Shown here: positions 1 through 10,462 of the stretch, piece after piece
How positions within the stretch are numbered: position 1 is the first letter of the stretch
How the letters are laid out: every line of letters starts with the position of its first letter
Assembly (NCBI GenBank): GCA_950295325.1
Contig: OX485804.1
Span: 6,324,001 to 6,388,000 of the forward strand
DNA from: Polytrichum commune
Lineage: Eukaryota > Streptophyta > Polytrichopsida > Polytrichales > Polytrichaceae
Length of the DNA: 64,000 nucleotides
Direction of reading: 5' to 3'
Position numbers and translations under genes: made by a program
Notes under the pieces: model-generated
Told to the model about the DNA's origin: nothing
Database searches by the model: none
Seen by the model: the letters and a program-made list of their open reading frames with translations, nothing else

Positions 1-118
1 GACCATTATGATTGGAGGTTGCACTCAACACGTCATGCTAAGGATGCAATGGATGTTTTTCATAACATGTGCAAAGGAGGTGTCCAATTAAATGAGGTTA
101 CTTCACTCAAGCATCATG

Positions 119-707
119 AAGGTTAAACCGTCAATAAAACATGTAATTAACTTGGAAGTCAAAAACATTTCAAAAGTCTCATTAGCACCGAAGTTGTGTT
201 TATTGTGACTTATCATTGAAAGGGGTTTTGTCATTCTAAAATGGAACTAATTTTAGTGTTTATGTTTTAGTGTGTTTAATTTAGTTAATACTTTCTACTT
301 TCAATGTGTATGAATATTTTTATCAATGTGTGAAATCTAAACCTAAACCTTGAATCCTAATGTGAAGGACAACACACATGAAGGACAAAACTGAGTCCTG
401 AAGGATAATCGCAGTGAAGGACAAGAGTGATGAAGGACAATCGCAGTGCATGACAAGACTGAGTCATGAAGGACAATTGCAGTCCTGAAGGACAATGTGT
501 ATGAATACTTGCGGAAATAGAAGACATTAACTAGATTATTATAGAATAAACATACTAAAAATAGAGGCATTAATTTTAGTTTCATTTTAGAATGACAATG
601 TCCTTTTCAATGATAAGTTTTAATAGATATTGCCTCAATGTTAATGAGGCTTTTGTAATGTTTTTGACTTCCAAGTTAATTACATGTTTTATTGTCAGTT
701 TCACCTT
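119..707. repeat. Long imperfect inverted repeat with about 310-bp loop
   Basis: Bases 119-257 pair with 572-707 in inverted orientation. Both arms share the stretch around TTTTTGACTTCCAAGTTAAT (655-680 on plus, minus-strand equivalent at about 146-172) and the segment around TTTTAGAATGAC. The arms are roughly 80-85% identical by eye. The loop holds the GAAGGACAA minisatellite. This is the structure of a foldback/MITE-type element, and its transcript would form a long hairpin. I found no clear target-site duplication. Confidence 0.7.
358..500. repeat. GAAGGACAA minisatellite
   Basis: About ten degenerate copies of a 9-14 bp unit containing GAAGGACAA, with CGCAGT or GAGTCAT spacers. A second small cluster of the same unit lies at 833-895. 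The first cluster forms the loop of the inverted repeat. The short reading frames across it are repeat artefacts. Confidence 0.75.
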
Positions 708-2400
708 GAAAAGGAAATCCTAATCAATTACTTATTTATTCAATGGAAGTGAACATATATATTGGATTTTGGACCTTGAAGATGAAGTGCACTCAATATG
801 GGTTATATGGAGAAACGGCCTTCAATCCTACTGAAGGACAATAGGCATGAAGGACAAATTTGAGTCTTGAAGGACAATCGTAGTGAAGGACAATACCATG
901 GTATTGAAGAAATTTTGCTAAAAGACAATTGCTATTTTATTGAAGTGGCCGACATCAAGGAAGAGGTGTCGGGCAACGTTGCCCGAACCGTGTGGGTAGG
1001 GATGCGAAAAGTTTCGGGGGGCATATTCGGTGGTGGGCCCCACCAGCGTCTGTCACGCCGGACAAAGCTTGTTGGGGTCTCTTTAATGTCTGCCTCTCGG
1101 ATGCCATTCCCAAAACCTAGAAAACCCTCCACAAATAAGGCAGCTGACTTTTGGTTGAGGACTTATCGCCAAGACTATTTCAACATTTGTGCATAACTTA
1201 CTTTCACAACGCTTCCCTTACTTTCTCGGTCATGTGCGTCCTGGTAGATTTTAGCCAAAACCGGTCGAGACCCAGGTGTTCCAAATTTAACTGTTTATAA
1301 GGTGAATGTGCCTTATTCGGTTACTTCTCCTAGTGGGCCACCTGTATTTGTGTGGTATGCGGTTAGGTGTGGACTTAAGAGTGGATACCAAAAAGACATG
1401 TGTTTGAAAGTGATTGGACTATGTGCTCAAGTTTCTAAAATTATTCTAGAGTCAATAGTCACCACAATTGGGGGCTTAGGTGGTTGTTCTAAGGTTTTAG
1501 TTATTTTGACTTTGAAAAATCGTACCCTCAACATGAGAGATTGGTATAATCCATAGATTGTTACCATAATCTCATATCGCATTCGCGTATCTAGGAAAAA
1601 TCCTAACTTTTGGAATCCAAATTGAGAATCGTGGCAAACAACAAATACTAACCATTGAACCCCTAACTTCTCAAGGAGCCCATTTCTGGTTGATAAATGA
1701 TTTCTTCCCTATATTAAGTCCGTCCAACTCATTCATCCACAATCCAAATAACTATAAACACCAAGCCAACATGGATATGTACGCATAGACACATGAGCCG
1801 TGCAATTTACAGATGATTAGAATGTGTAAAAATATGTCAAAGTGGGAAGTGGTCATGTTTTTATTGTGTTGGGAGCTCATGTGAGGGTGTTGACTCCATC
1901 AATAGTTGTCACATCAATGCAATATTTTGCATGAACAACAAAGATGTTTATTTTGATAAAATTGAAATGTTTTTTGATGTCCATGTAAAAATGGTCTTTA
2001 GGGTCACATCAATCATTCAAGTCATCATCTGGACACTTGCAAACGATACAACATGACATTTTCTTGTGCATCACTTCCTTGTTGTAATCTAAAAATTTCA
2101 AGGATTATTTGTGCCCATTTCCCCTCTCGTTATAGCTCATCTGCCATGTTTCAAGTTCCTACAGACAAAATTGATTTTAATCTCAAAACTAATCCATGTA
2201 AATTCATCAACCAACATTGAACGAAATGCACTCAGAACAACCCTTTCATAAGATTGGGAGGTGGAGGGTTAAGACACATTACCTTATGTTGATATCTTTT
2301 TGATTTCCTTTCATTAATTCAACATTTATTGCAAGAATTCCTCTAAACTGTTCCGCTATTTACCTGAACTGGTGAACTTGAACCTGCTAGTTCCCGCCCG
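708..2400. other. Intergenic; dispersed repeat fragments only
   Basis: No gene supported. A perfect 16-bp palindrome (CGGGCAACGTTGCCCG) lies at 970-985 in a GC-rich patch. Bases 1,290-1,460 resemble 29,167-29,310 (shared GGTTACTTCTC, GTGGTATG, GGTTAGGTGTGG and AAAAAGACATGTG-like blocks), so this is a dispersed repeat. The rest is AT-rich and featureless to me. Confidence 0.5.
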
Positions 2401-3400
2401 CTGGCCCATCTGTAACTAGGGGTTGAATGTCTCCGACTTCTACCCGCAGTAAAATCCCATTTCCCTCTTCATCGCTGCACCATTTTCGATGCCGCAGGTG
2501 CACAGTGGCGGGCAGGGATTCTGCAAGGCGCAGCATACCAGGCTTTCAACCTCACGCCGACTTGAAGATACCATATTTCCACTTGCATTTTGTCGGTTTC
2601 CTTTCTTCTCTTGAGTTTCTGAGAAGGAGCAGCGCCATAGCGTGTTCCTCGCGGAGTTTCTGAGAGAGAGGGCAACGCCATGGCCAGCTGCACACACGCT
2701 CAGACAACTCTCCACCCACCATTACAGGCGCCTGCTTCTTCTCGGAGAATGTCCCTCTGCTACACGAGCGCCAAGTAGTGTCGTTCGCTTGGTTTCTCAG
2801 TGGAAGAAACTGCATGAAGGGAGTTCAGTTCGAGTGCTTGCACTAGCGGAGGTTTTATCGAAAGCTCTATCATGCGTTATTACCCTAGAACGGATGCCAA
2901 AGACGAGGTGGAGGGCGTGTGATTGGATCAGCAGCTAACGAACTTGGTAGTTGTTTGTGGGCCTGATTGCGGAGTGCTGACGACGTCTGCCGTGCCGATT
3001 CTGCAGCAGCTTTGGAGTGCAAAGGGGTGAGGATGAAGTGCAGGGTTAAACCCCTTTCCCGTCGTCTTTTGTCTCGTCTCTTTCGTGTGCACTACTTTCG
3101 TTCACTCACAGTATAACTAGATCCATGTTTCTTCTGTTTCAGGGAAAGGGAGCAACCGATACTGCTGGCCCCTCTGCATCGACGGAAAGGTGAGCCCCTG
3201 GTGAAGGTCGGGCTTTAGGAAATTGCATTCCACTTCTTCTTGTTCGTTGTGTTATTGCTCGGCATGTTGGGAAGTGCGGAGGAGTGATTGGGTGGATTGG
3301 CAATCGTGCTCGTGGTCTCCGTGTGAGTGTCCTGAGGGGATGCACTCACGTGGAGGTGATTGGTGGTATGCGCTGTGTGTGTTGGAGTCGTTAGCTACAT
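2400..3400. other. GC-rich block of unknown nature, perhaps old gene 5' region
   Basis: GC content is clearly above that of the neighbours. Several short overlapping frames exist on both strands (for example plus 2,642-2,938 and minus 2,552-2,815) but none has a recognisable domain. A pyrimidine-rich acceptor-like TTCTTCTGTTTCAG ends at 3,142 and a donor-like AAG/GTGAGC lies at about 3,189, so a small untranslated or decayed exon is possible. I cannot assign a function. Confidence 0.3.
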
Positions 3401-4430
3401 GAGGTCAGGTAGATGGGTCTTCCATTGTCACTTTTCCCGATCACCCCACTTCCCCGAGCCTATGAAACGCGTGATCGGTACAAGAACCTGGTTAGCAATT
3501 CCAAATCGGGGCCTCGAACGATGTCCTCACAGGTTTTGGAGCTCATGTGGGTGAGTTACTCATTGATAACCAAGGCAAGATTCTTGTGCTTTTTAATTGG
3601 TCTCGTGGGTCCCCCACTTATGTGGACTACTGTAGTGAGCCTGGAATAGAGTTATTTGTAAAGTATAGCAAAAGCTCCCATGGAATTAGTCCCAAGCTGT
3701 GAGTTTCTAAGGATCAATACAAAAGTCACCAAGTTTTCTTAATGCTTAGATTGTCATACACATAGAGTGGTGTCGGGTTATTAGAAACCGGCTTTCTAGA
3801 TTCGATGTCCTACTAGGATGGGTGGGTCCAATTGGTCTTGCATTGGTTGTTGCATGATTTAGGACAACGGGTCCCATGTGCATACCTTAGTTTAGATCCC
3901 AAGATTCTCTCAAAGTTTGGGAAGAGGAAACATGTCATCTCAAAAATTTCTCGCAACTTTGAAAATAGGCTCCGATACAGGACGACCGCATGCTCGTAAT
4001 AAGAAGTTTTCTCAACAAGGATCAAACCCAAGGTTTAGTCTCTCTTTGAGAGACTTTATGGATAAATCCAACGTCTACCATGTTTTGAGGACGTAGTCCA
4101 ATGCAAGTTCTTAAGAAACGGGTGCCATTTTAGTATCCATTGCATGCCTAAGCATACGCCACACAAGTGTAGGTGACCAATCAAGTTATAGGTAAGGTAG
4201 AAGGGTCTTCATGGGTGAGGTAACCTAATTAACCCATTTTTATGAGCGTATGAGGTCAGTAGGAGATGGTTAGCATATCTAGGTTGAGGTATGGGTTTGT
4301 AGATATTTTCCTCATAATTTTGGAGCTCATATGAATATCTTATTGGCCAATAACAAAGTCAAGGTTCCCATACTCATTGAGTAGTCATATAGGCCCCGCA
4401 ATTATGTTGACTATTGAGCTTAGAATGTTG
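3400..4430. repeat. Degenerate direct duplication (about 250 bp, 780 bp apart)
   Basis: 3,400-3,650 and 4,180-4,430 share order and sequence: a GGTCTTC segment, TTTTGGAGCTCAT, a TTATTGG/TTGATAACCAA segment, GGCCCCGCA/GGTCCCCCA and TTATGTTGACTA/TTATGTGGACTA. Identity is low, so this is an old tandem duplication or two copies of a repeat. No coding sequence is supported between 3,400 and 5,430. Confidence 0.45.
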
Positions 4431-4901
4431 ACCATAATTTGAGCACGTAGTGTGATCTCTTTTAAACAAGTGTCTTTTTGGTTTCCATTTTAGGTGCACG
4501 AGCAACCATACACCACAAAAATATAGGTAACTGATTAAGTCAAGTGACAGAATTGGGCTTGTTCACTTTTGTTGTTTGAGCTCTGTCAAGGTTGTATATT
4601 GTACCTTACCGAGGGAAATGGGTCCTAAAGAGATGCCAAACATCTTTTGACGAAACAGATTGAGCCAATATGGCATTTCATAGTAGTATGGTGCAAGTTG
4701 GGTCACAGGAATGCACGGTTTTTTAATAATACCTTGGCTCTTCAGCATTCGAATTAGTACATTTGATTTAGTACACGATGGGATTGGTGTATTTGATCTG
4801 TATTTGATCTCTGACACAATGTGGATTGTGTAGCATCACGATCAATGTAGAGATTATAGTGGATGCAAGATCTTGGATCTTGGAGTCTTGCATGATATGA
4901 G

Positions 4902-4929
<28 letters not shown>
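4902..4929. repeat. (TA)n microsatellite
   Basis: Fourteen uninterrupted TA dinucleotides in AT-rich intergenic DNA about 500 bp upstream of the NLR start. Confidence 0.95.
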
Positions 4930-4934
<5 letters not shown>

Positions 4935-5434
4935 GATGGACGGTGTGAACAACTTCTTGGGTTCTTTCAACTTCAAACCTTAAATTTAGTTGATGTTTGA
5001 AATAATTGCTCGAATTGGATTGGATAGCACTTGAGGTTTCATGAAGCACGTGAGAAAGTGTTGGATTAGAATGTGCTACTATGCTCAAGTGTGTGATGGA
5101 GACGCGTTGCTCAAGTTGAACACATTGTTCTTTTTATTCCTTTCAAATTCTTAGTAAGATTCATGTGGCATGTCGGTAGTAGAAATGATTAGTTAGGTTA
5201 TTGGATCTTTGAGGTGTAGATTTGGACCAAATTTGAATATTATCAGTTTCATTCCTAGAGTTTGTTGTGTTTGTATGTCATTATAGAAATATGCAAATTC
5301 AATGTCCTTATCATGGTAAATATATTTTGGTGGTGCTCAAATCTCAAGTCCCATCAACACTATATTGTAATAAACATATTGGTACTATTATTGGAATTGA
5401 CAACCAACTTGGGTAATATTTGTTTGCATGTCAG

Positions 5435-8400
5435 ATGGCAAATCCAGATGTTGTGAATGCAACGCTAGGTGCTGCATTTGGTGTCGCTTTTGGAGGCGTT
5501 TGGACCTTGCTTGCAAAGGTGATTGATGGATTGAAGTTTGTTCACCATTGCCATAAACAATGCACATCTTTAAGAGAATATTTGGAGAAGATCAAACCTA
5601 TGTTGTCACAAATATCCAATCAATGTCAATCAGAGGAAGCATTGAAAAATTGGTTGGATGCATTTCAAAAGTGTGTTGAAGATGCCAATGAGATTTTGGA
5701 AAATTGTAGAGATAACTCCAATTGGGAGCGGATCCGTGAAGTGACATATGGGGTTCGAATATCAAAGCTAAAAGATGAAATCAAGGAAAATGTGAATATA
5801 TCACCCATGGCACTTTTGACACACGAGAGTATTAGCAAATCCAACATGGGCACTAGTGTGATGATGCAAGAGGTTTCCCAAGACATTCTTGGAATGGAGG
5901 ATCTCTTCGAAAAAGTGAAATCGAAAATCATTGAAGGGGAAAATGTGAATCAAAGTGGTAGATGCGTTGCCATCCAAGGCATGGGTGGATGTGGGAAAAC
6001 CTTGGTTGCACAAATGGTGAACAACGATGAAGATATCCAAGGATTTTTTGGGAAAAACTCCATCTTTTGGATCACGGTTGGACGTGATGCATCCGTTTCC
6101 GCCCTTTACGTACGGTTGAGGGAGCATCTACATGTTCAAACAAATTGCGAAACACCTCTTGAAGACCAACGCACACATTTGATGAATGTGTTTTCAAGTC
6201 GGAGAGTTTTGTTAATATTGGATGACGTGTGGGATAATGTGCACGAGTATAGAAAGATGGTAGAATGGTTGAACATCGCAAAAGGATTGGGGAGTGTGAC
6301 ACTGGTCACTACAAGAGATTCGTCGATCGCATGCTGCGTTAATGCAAGTGTTTATCCTCTTTCATTACTTTCTGAGGAGCACAGTTGGATGTTGTTTTGT
6401 ATGCATGCATTTGGTACCAATGGGCTTCCATCAAACCAAGAATTGATGAAATTGGCTAAAGATGTGTGCAATGAATGCAAAGGCTTGCCGTTGGCTTTGA
6501 AAGTCATTGGGGCGGCAATGAAGAGTAAGGATGATATTGCAGAATGGAGATCAACATTGCAAGATCTACGGAAGTCCAGTGTTGACAAAAACGTGCAGCA
6601 ACAACTTTTCAATCGCCTCCGAATCAGCTATGACCAATTGGACAAACCCACAAAAATATGTTTCTTATATTTTGCAGCCTATCCTGAAGATTCGGAAATA
6701 CAACGAAAGGAATTATTTGATATGTGGATTACCGAAGATTTCTTTGGGGAGGACCTTGATGCGGAGGATGCTTTGGATAAAGCGCGCTCTACTTTGAATG
6801 AGCTCAGGAGGCGATCATTAGTTGATAATTGCAAGAATGATTGGGGTGAGGAGTGTGTCAAAATGCATGACATTCTACGTGATCTTGCAATGAATATGAC
6901 AAAAGAAGGTGAGGAGGTTGTAAGCGAGAACTTGTTCAAGCCTGGAATGAGAAATTTGAAGCAATTTCCAACTGCTTGGTTAGGGAAACCATTGAAGGTG
7001 AAGAGGATGTCATTACTTGGCCAAAATATCAATAAATTTCCCAACAACTTCATAGCTCCAGAGTTGGCAATATGCATGATTGGTGATTCTTCATCCCTTC
7101 CATTGTCACACTCATGCGTACAAGAATGTGTCATAGAAGAGGGCTTCTTTGAAAATATGGCCAACATTAAATACATGCGACTAAATTTAAAAGGAACTTT
7201 GAAAAAGGTACCTTCGACCATTGGGACGCTAAGGTTACTTCAACACCTCGATCTGAGTGGGTGTAAGGCGTTGAAAGAGCTTCCGGAGAGCATCGGACGA
7301 TTGGGGTCCCTTCAACACCTCAATATGAGCCGGTGTTGGGCATTGGAAGAGCTTCCAGAGAGCATCGGAGGATTGGGGTCCCTTGAACACGTCGAATTGA
7401 GTGGGTGTAAGGCGTTGGAAGAGCTTCCGGAGAGCATCGGAGGATTGGGGTCCCTTGAACACCTCGTTCTAAGCGATTGTAGCGCGTTGAAAGAGCTTCC
7501 GGAGAGCATCGGAGGATTGGGGTCCCTTCAACACCTCAATCTGAGCTATTGTATGGTGTTGAAGGAACTTCCGGACAACATCGGAGGATTGGGGTCCCTG
7601 CAACACCTCGATCTGAGCCATTGTAGAGTGTTGAAAGAGCTTCCGGAGAGCATCGGAGGATTGGGGTCCCTTCAACACCTCCATCTGAGCTATTGTATGG
7701 CGTTGAAAGAGCTTCCGGAGAGCATCGGAAGATTGGGGTCACTTCAACGGCTCTATCTGAGCCATTGTAGGGCGTTGAAAGAGCTTCCGGAGAGCATCGA
7801 AGGATTGGGGTCCCTTCAACACCTCAATATGAGCTATTGTGAGGCGTTGGAAGAGCTTCCGGAGAGCATCGGAGGATTGGGGTCCCTTCAACACCTCGAT
7901 CTGAGCTATTGTGTGGCGATGAAAGAGTTTCCGGATAGCATCAAAGGATGGAGGTCCCTTCAACACCTCGATTTGAGCTATTGTGTGGCGTTGAAAGAGC
8001 TTCCGGAGAGCATCGAAGGATTGGGGTCCTTTCAACACCTCAATCTGAGCTTTTGTATGGCGTTGAAAGAGCTTCTGGACAACATCGGAGGATTGGGGTC
8101 CCTGGAACACCTCGATCTGAGGCATTGTAGGGCGTTGAAAGAGCTTCCGGAGAGCATCGGAGGATTGGGGTCCCTTCAACACCTCAATCTGAGCTATTGT
8201 ATGGTCTTGAAAGAGCTTCCGGAGAGCATCGAAGGATTGGGGTCCCTTCAACACCTCGATCTGAGCTTTTGTGGGGCATTGAAAGACCTTCCGAAGAGCA
8301 TCGAAGGATTGGGGTCCCTTCAACACCTCGATCTAAGCTGTTGTGAGGCGTTGAAAGAGCTTCCGGAGAGCATCGGAGGATTTGGGTCCCTTCAACACCT

Positions 8401-8689
8401 CGATCTAAGCTATTGTGGGGCATTGAAAGAGCTTCCGGAGAGCATCGGAGGATTGGGGTCCCTTCAACACCTCGATCTAAGCAAGTGTGGGGCGTTGAAA
8501 GAGCTTCCAGAGAGCATCGGAGGATTGGGGTCCCTTGAACGGCTCTATCTTGATTCATGTGTGGCACTCACTCAACTTCCGGATGCCATGGGAGCATTGG
8601 GGTCCCTTGCATTGCTTGATATAAAGAATTGTCAGGCATTGAAAGAATTTCCATGCTTCACAAACAGTTCCCGACTTCAAATTTTATGA
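5435..8689 (+). CDS. NLR immune receptor (helical N-terminus, NB-ARC, 20 LRRs)
   Basis: Predicts 1,084 residues, without introns in the coding region. Residues 1-130 are helical, with a small-residue hydrophobic start (GAAFGVAFGG, 12-21) reminiscent of RPW8-like/CCR domains rather than classical EDVID coiled coils. NB-ARC follows: P-loop GMGGCGKT at 182-189, kinase-2 LLILDDVW at 259-266, an RNBS-B-like TLVTTRD around 289-295, GLPLA at 350-354 and MHD at 477-479. From about residue 598 to 1,072 there are 20 leucine-rich repeats of exactly 24 residues with the core LxxLPESIGxLGSLxxLxLSxC. Key ATPase residues are intact, so the protein should be a functional nucleotide switch for intracellular pathogen sensing (family knowledge). 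An in-frame TTG lies 15 bases upstream, but the ATG at 5,435 is preferred. It directly follows TTTGCATGTCAG, a good 3' splice site, so a 5'UTR intron is likely. The RPW8-like assignment is tentative. Confidence 0.92.
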   Translation: MANPDVVNATLGAAFGVAFGGVWTLLAKVIDGLKFVHHCHKQCTSLREYLEKIKPMLSQISNQCQSEEALKNWLDAFQKCVEDANEILENCRDNSNWERIREVTYGVRISKLKDEIKENVNISPMALLTHESISKSNMGTSVMMQEVSQDILGMEDLFEKVKSKIIEGENVNQSGRCVAIQGMGGCGKTLVAQMVNNDEDIQGFFGKNSIFWITVGRDASVSALYVRLREHLHVQTNCETPLEDQRTHLMNVFSSRRVLLILDDVWDNVHEYRKMVEWLNIAKGLGSVTLVTTRDSSIACCVNASVYPLSLLSEEHSWMLFCMHAFGTNGLPSNQELMKLAKDVCNECKGLPLALKVIGAAMKSKDDIAEWRSTLQDLRKSSVDKNVQQQLFNRLRISYDQLDKPTKICFLYFAAYPEDSEIQRKELFDMWITEDFFGEDLDAEDALDKARSTLNELRRRSLVDNCKNDWGEECVKMHDILRDLAMNMTKEGEEVVSENLFKPGMRNLKQFPTAWLGKPLKVKRMSLLGQNINKFPNNFIAPELAICMIGDSSSLPLSHSCVQECVIEEGFFENMANIKYMRLNLKGTLKKVPSTIGTLRLLQHLDLSGCKALKELPESIGRLGSLQHLNMSRCWALEELPESIGGLGSLEHVELSGCKALEELPESIGGLGSLEHLVLSDCSALKELPESIGGLGSLQHLNLSYCMVLKELPDNIGGLGSLQHLDLSHCRVLKELPESIGGLGSLQHLHLSYCMALKELPESIGRLGSLQRLYLSHCRALKELPESIEGLGSLQHLNMSYCEALEELPESIGGLGSLQHLDLSYCVAMKEFPDSIKGWRSLQHLDLSYCVALKELPESIEGLGSFQHLNLSFCMALKELLDNIGGLGSLEHLDLRHCRALKELPESIGGLGSLQHLNLSYCMVLKELPESIEGLGSLQHLDLSFCGALKDLPKSIEGLGSLQHLDLSCCEALKELPESIGGFGSLQHLDLSYCGALKELPESIGGLGSLQHLDLSKCGALKELPESIGGLGSLERLYLDSCVALTQLPDAMGALGSLALLDIKNCQALKEFPCFTNSSRLQIL
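7230..8655 (+). repeat. 72-bp tandem repeat encoding the LRR array
   Basis: Twenty head-to-tail 72-bp units inside the NLR, several nearly identical at the DNA level (shared GAGCTTCCGGAGAGCATCGG). Variation is concentrated in the few codons after LSxC and in the N/D/H codon before LS. Long minus-strand reading frames here (for example 7,739-8,326) are by-products of the period. Such an array is prone to unequal exchange and gene conversion. Confidence 0.95.
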
Positions 8690-9016
8690 TAATTTAATAT
8701 ATTCTCAAGTTTAGTTCATGCATTCAACTAGTTAATCGTCAAGAAAATGAACTTTGCATGCCACGTACGAAAGTTAACGTGAACTAAAAAAAAAATTCTT
8801 TTTGGAGGTATCAACATACATAGCATGCATAGGAGAGAGGTCTTTGTTTGTTTTAGACATTTAAATTTTTGTGAGAATAGACTGAAGGTATGTGTACAAA
8901 AAGGGGCCCTATGGTTTAGAAAAAAAATGACAATAATTGTATTAGTTTTATCCAATTCACATTTTCACCTGTTGTTGACATATATTGATAGACTTCAATG
9001 AGTACCATCTCCCGAT
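8690..9016. other. 3' flank of the NLR
   Basis: AT-rich sequence after the NLR stop, presumably 3'UTR and terminator. No gene or repeat recognised. Confidence 0.4.
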
Positions 9017-9684
9017 TTGTTAGGATTTGTATTTGAATTCTAGATGCTTACACACCGGATGCTTTTGGAGCACTTGTGGGCTCCCTCCAGTTTTGCTCTT
9101 TAGATTGTGTACTAGTTATTGTGCTTTTGTACTTGTTTGTTTGATGTAATCATTCACTTACATGCTATGGATGGAAAAAATGTAGAACGATTTTCTCATT
9201 GCAAAGTGAAAGTGGATTTTATTTGATATATCCAATTCATGCTTTGTATATATTTAGGGTAGGAATTCATGACACTAAAGTGAAAAGCTTAGTATGGATG
9301 CGTGAGTCTATTTTCTACTATGCCATTGATATTGTAACGTGTATTATTTATTTATTATTTATTTACTATTTACAACCTCTAGTTCAACTAAACTCCTTTA
9401 CTAGAAGACTAGAGGTGCCACCCTAGGTGCTCTAGCATTTCTAAAATTAAAGGGAGTCACTACTAGTTGAGACTATGGTCTTACCCTAGATTATCACGAC
9501 CATGAGTTAAGTGTACTTAGAGCTATTCTAAAGGCATGGAGGGAGAGCTAGTTAAGATATCTGGAACTCCTAGTTGAAGAGAGCCTCAACTCATAGTAGT
9601 ATCTAGTATATAAGCTCTAAGGTTGGGTGGAACATGCCTCTTGAATCTCATTATTGTGAGATATGTTACATTGGTATCAGAGCT
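9017..9684 (+). mobile_element. Copia-type LTR end plus tRNA-Met primer-binding site
   Basis: At 9,672-9,684 TGGTATCAGAGCT matches the plant initiator methionine tRNA primer-binding site. It directly follows GTTACA, a TG...CA-type LTR 3' end at about 9,670, so the DNA to the left is a 5' LTR. The left edge is a guess: TGTTAGGATT near 9,017 would give an LTR of about 650 bp. No gag or pol follows. Internal sequence is lost after about 200-250 bp, where thaumatin pseudogene sequence begins. The primer site is secure; the left limit is not. Confidence 0.65.
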
Positions 9685-9959
9685 CTTGAACCTCCTTCAT
9701 TTTTGGGTGTTGCTATTATTCTGCTGTGCATTTTGTTATGTTGAGATTTGGGGAAATGGGGAGCAAAATTTGGAGAATGATGTAATTTTATTATTCTGTA
9801 TTCTGAGCCGCATACGCGTACGCAAGCAAATGTGTGTCGAATATCTCATTTCCCTTGTCTCGTGAATCTATGCATGCGCCGAATCTGTGCATGATGACTC
9901 ATCTCGGAACATATCGAAAATTGAAGTCGAACGCGCAGAAACGGCTGACATCTGCAGAT

Positions 9960-10240
9960 CGGCACGACCAGTGACCAGCAGATGATTACTGGTTCGGCTG
10001 TGGAGTAGGCGTTGGGGCAAGAGCTTGCAAATTGCAAAGTCTCATAAGTGGCAACAATGCTTGGGGGGCCATTGGTGTTGTTGCAACCTTCTCCTAGAGA
10101 CTAGTGAGGGTGTTGGGCAACTGGTAGAAGCTAGTAAGGTCATTGATGGAGCAACTGATGGTGGTACAAGTGATTCCAACCGGGTTTGTATTGTTAGAGA
10201 TTGAGGTCAAACTAATCTCCATGTCAAGGTTGTATGCATT
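9960..10240 (-). pseudogene. Thaumatin-like protein exon 3, pseudogene fragment
   Basis: On the minus strand this aligns with exon 3 of the intact thaumatin-like gene (52,955-53,266). It begins NAYNLDMEISLTS, against NAYNLGMEISVTS in the intact gene, and retains the SCPNAYS motif near the end. It is dead: an in-frame TAG follows LPNTLTSL, the frame then shifts before the GCNN-equivalent segment, and the acceptor AG just before the exon has become AA. It is truncated before the final cysteines. Together with the dead exon 2 at 24,663-24,938 it probably formed one gene that the CACTA element has split. Confidence 0.85.
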
Positions 10241-10462
10241 TTGCAAAGATCCCAACTCTATAATTTAAACTATTATTGCACTTGACCACAAACACTTGCC
10301 CATTAAAATGCTTTGGAATGTGAAATTTGTATACACTAACTAGCTAAGATCCCTCCACATGTAGTGTAGGTATTCACTAGGCACCACACCAAATGACAAG
10401 AGTTAGAGCTCTTGTATTGTGCGCCCAAAGTCAACGGCCTTTCAAGTGTTCTTTGGAGCCTT

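Noticed and set aside
2427-3345. Cluster of short frames in the GC-rich block
   Set aside because: Overlapping on both strands with no domain; high GC alone lengthens random frames.
7235-8567. Long minus-strand open frames across the LRR array (up to 195 codons)
   Set aside because: They repeat every 24 codons and are forced by the 72-bp period of the plus-strand LRR coding sequence.
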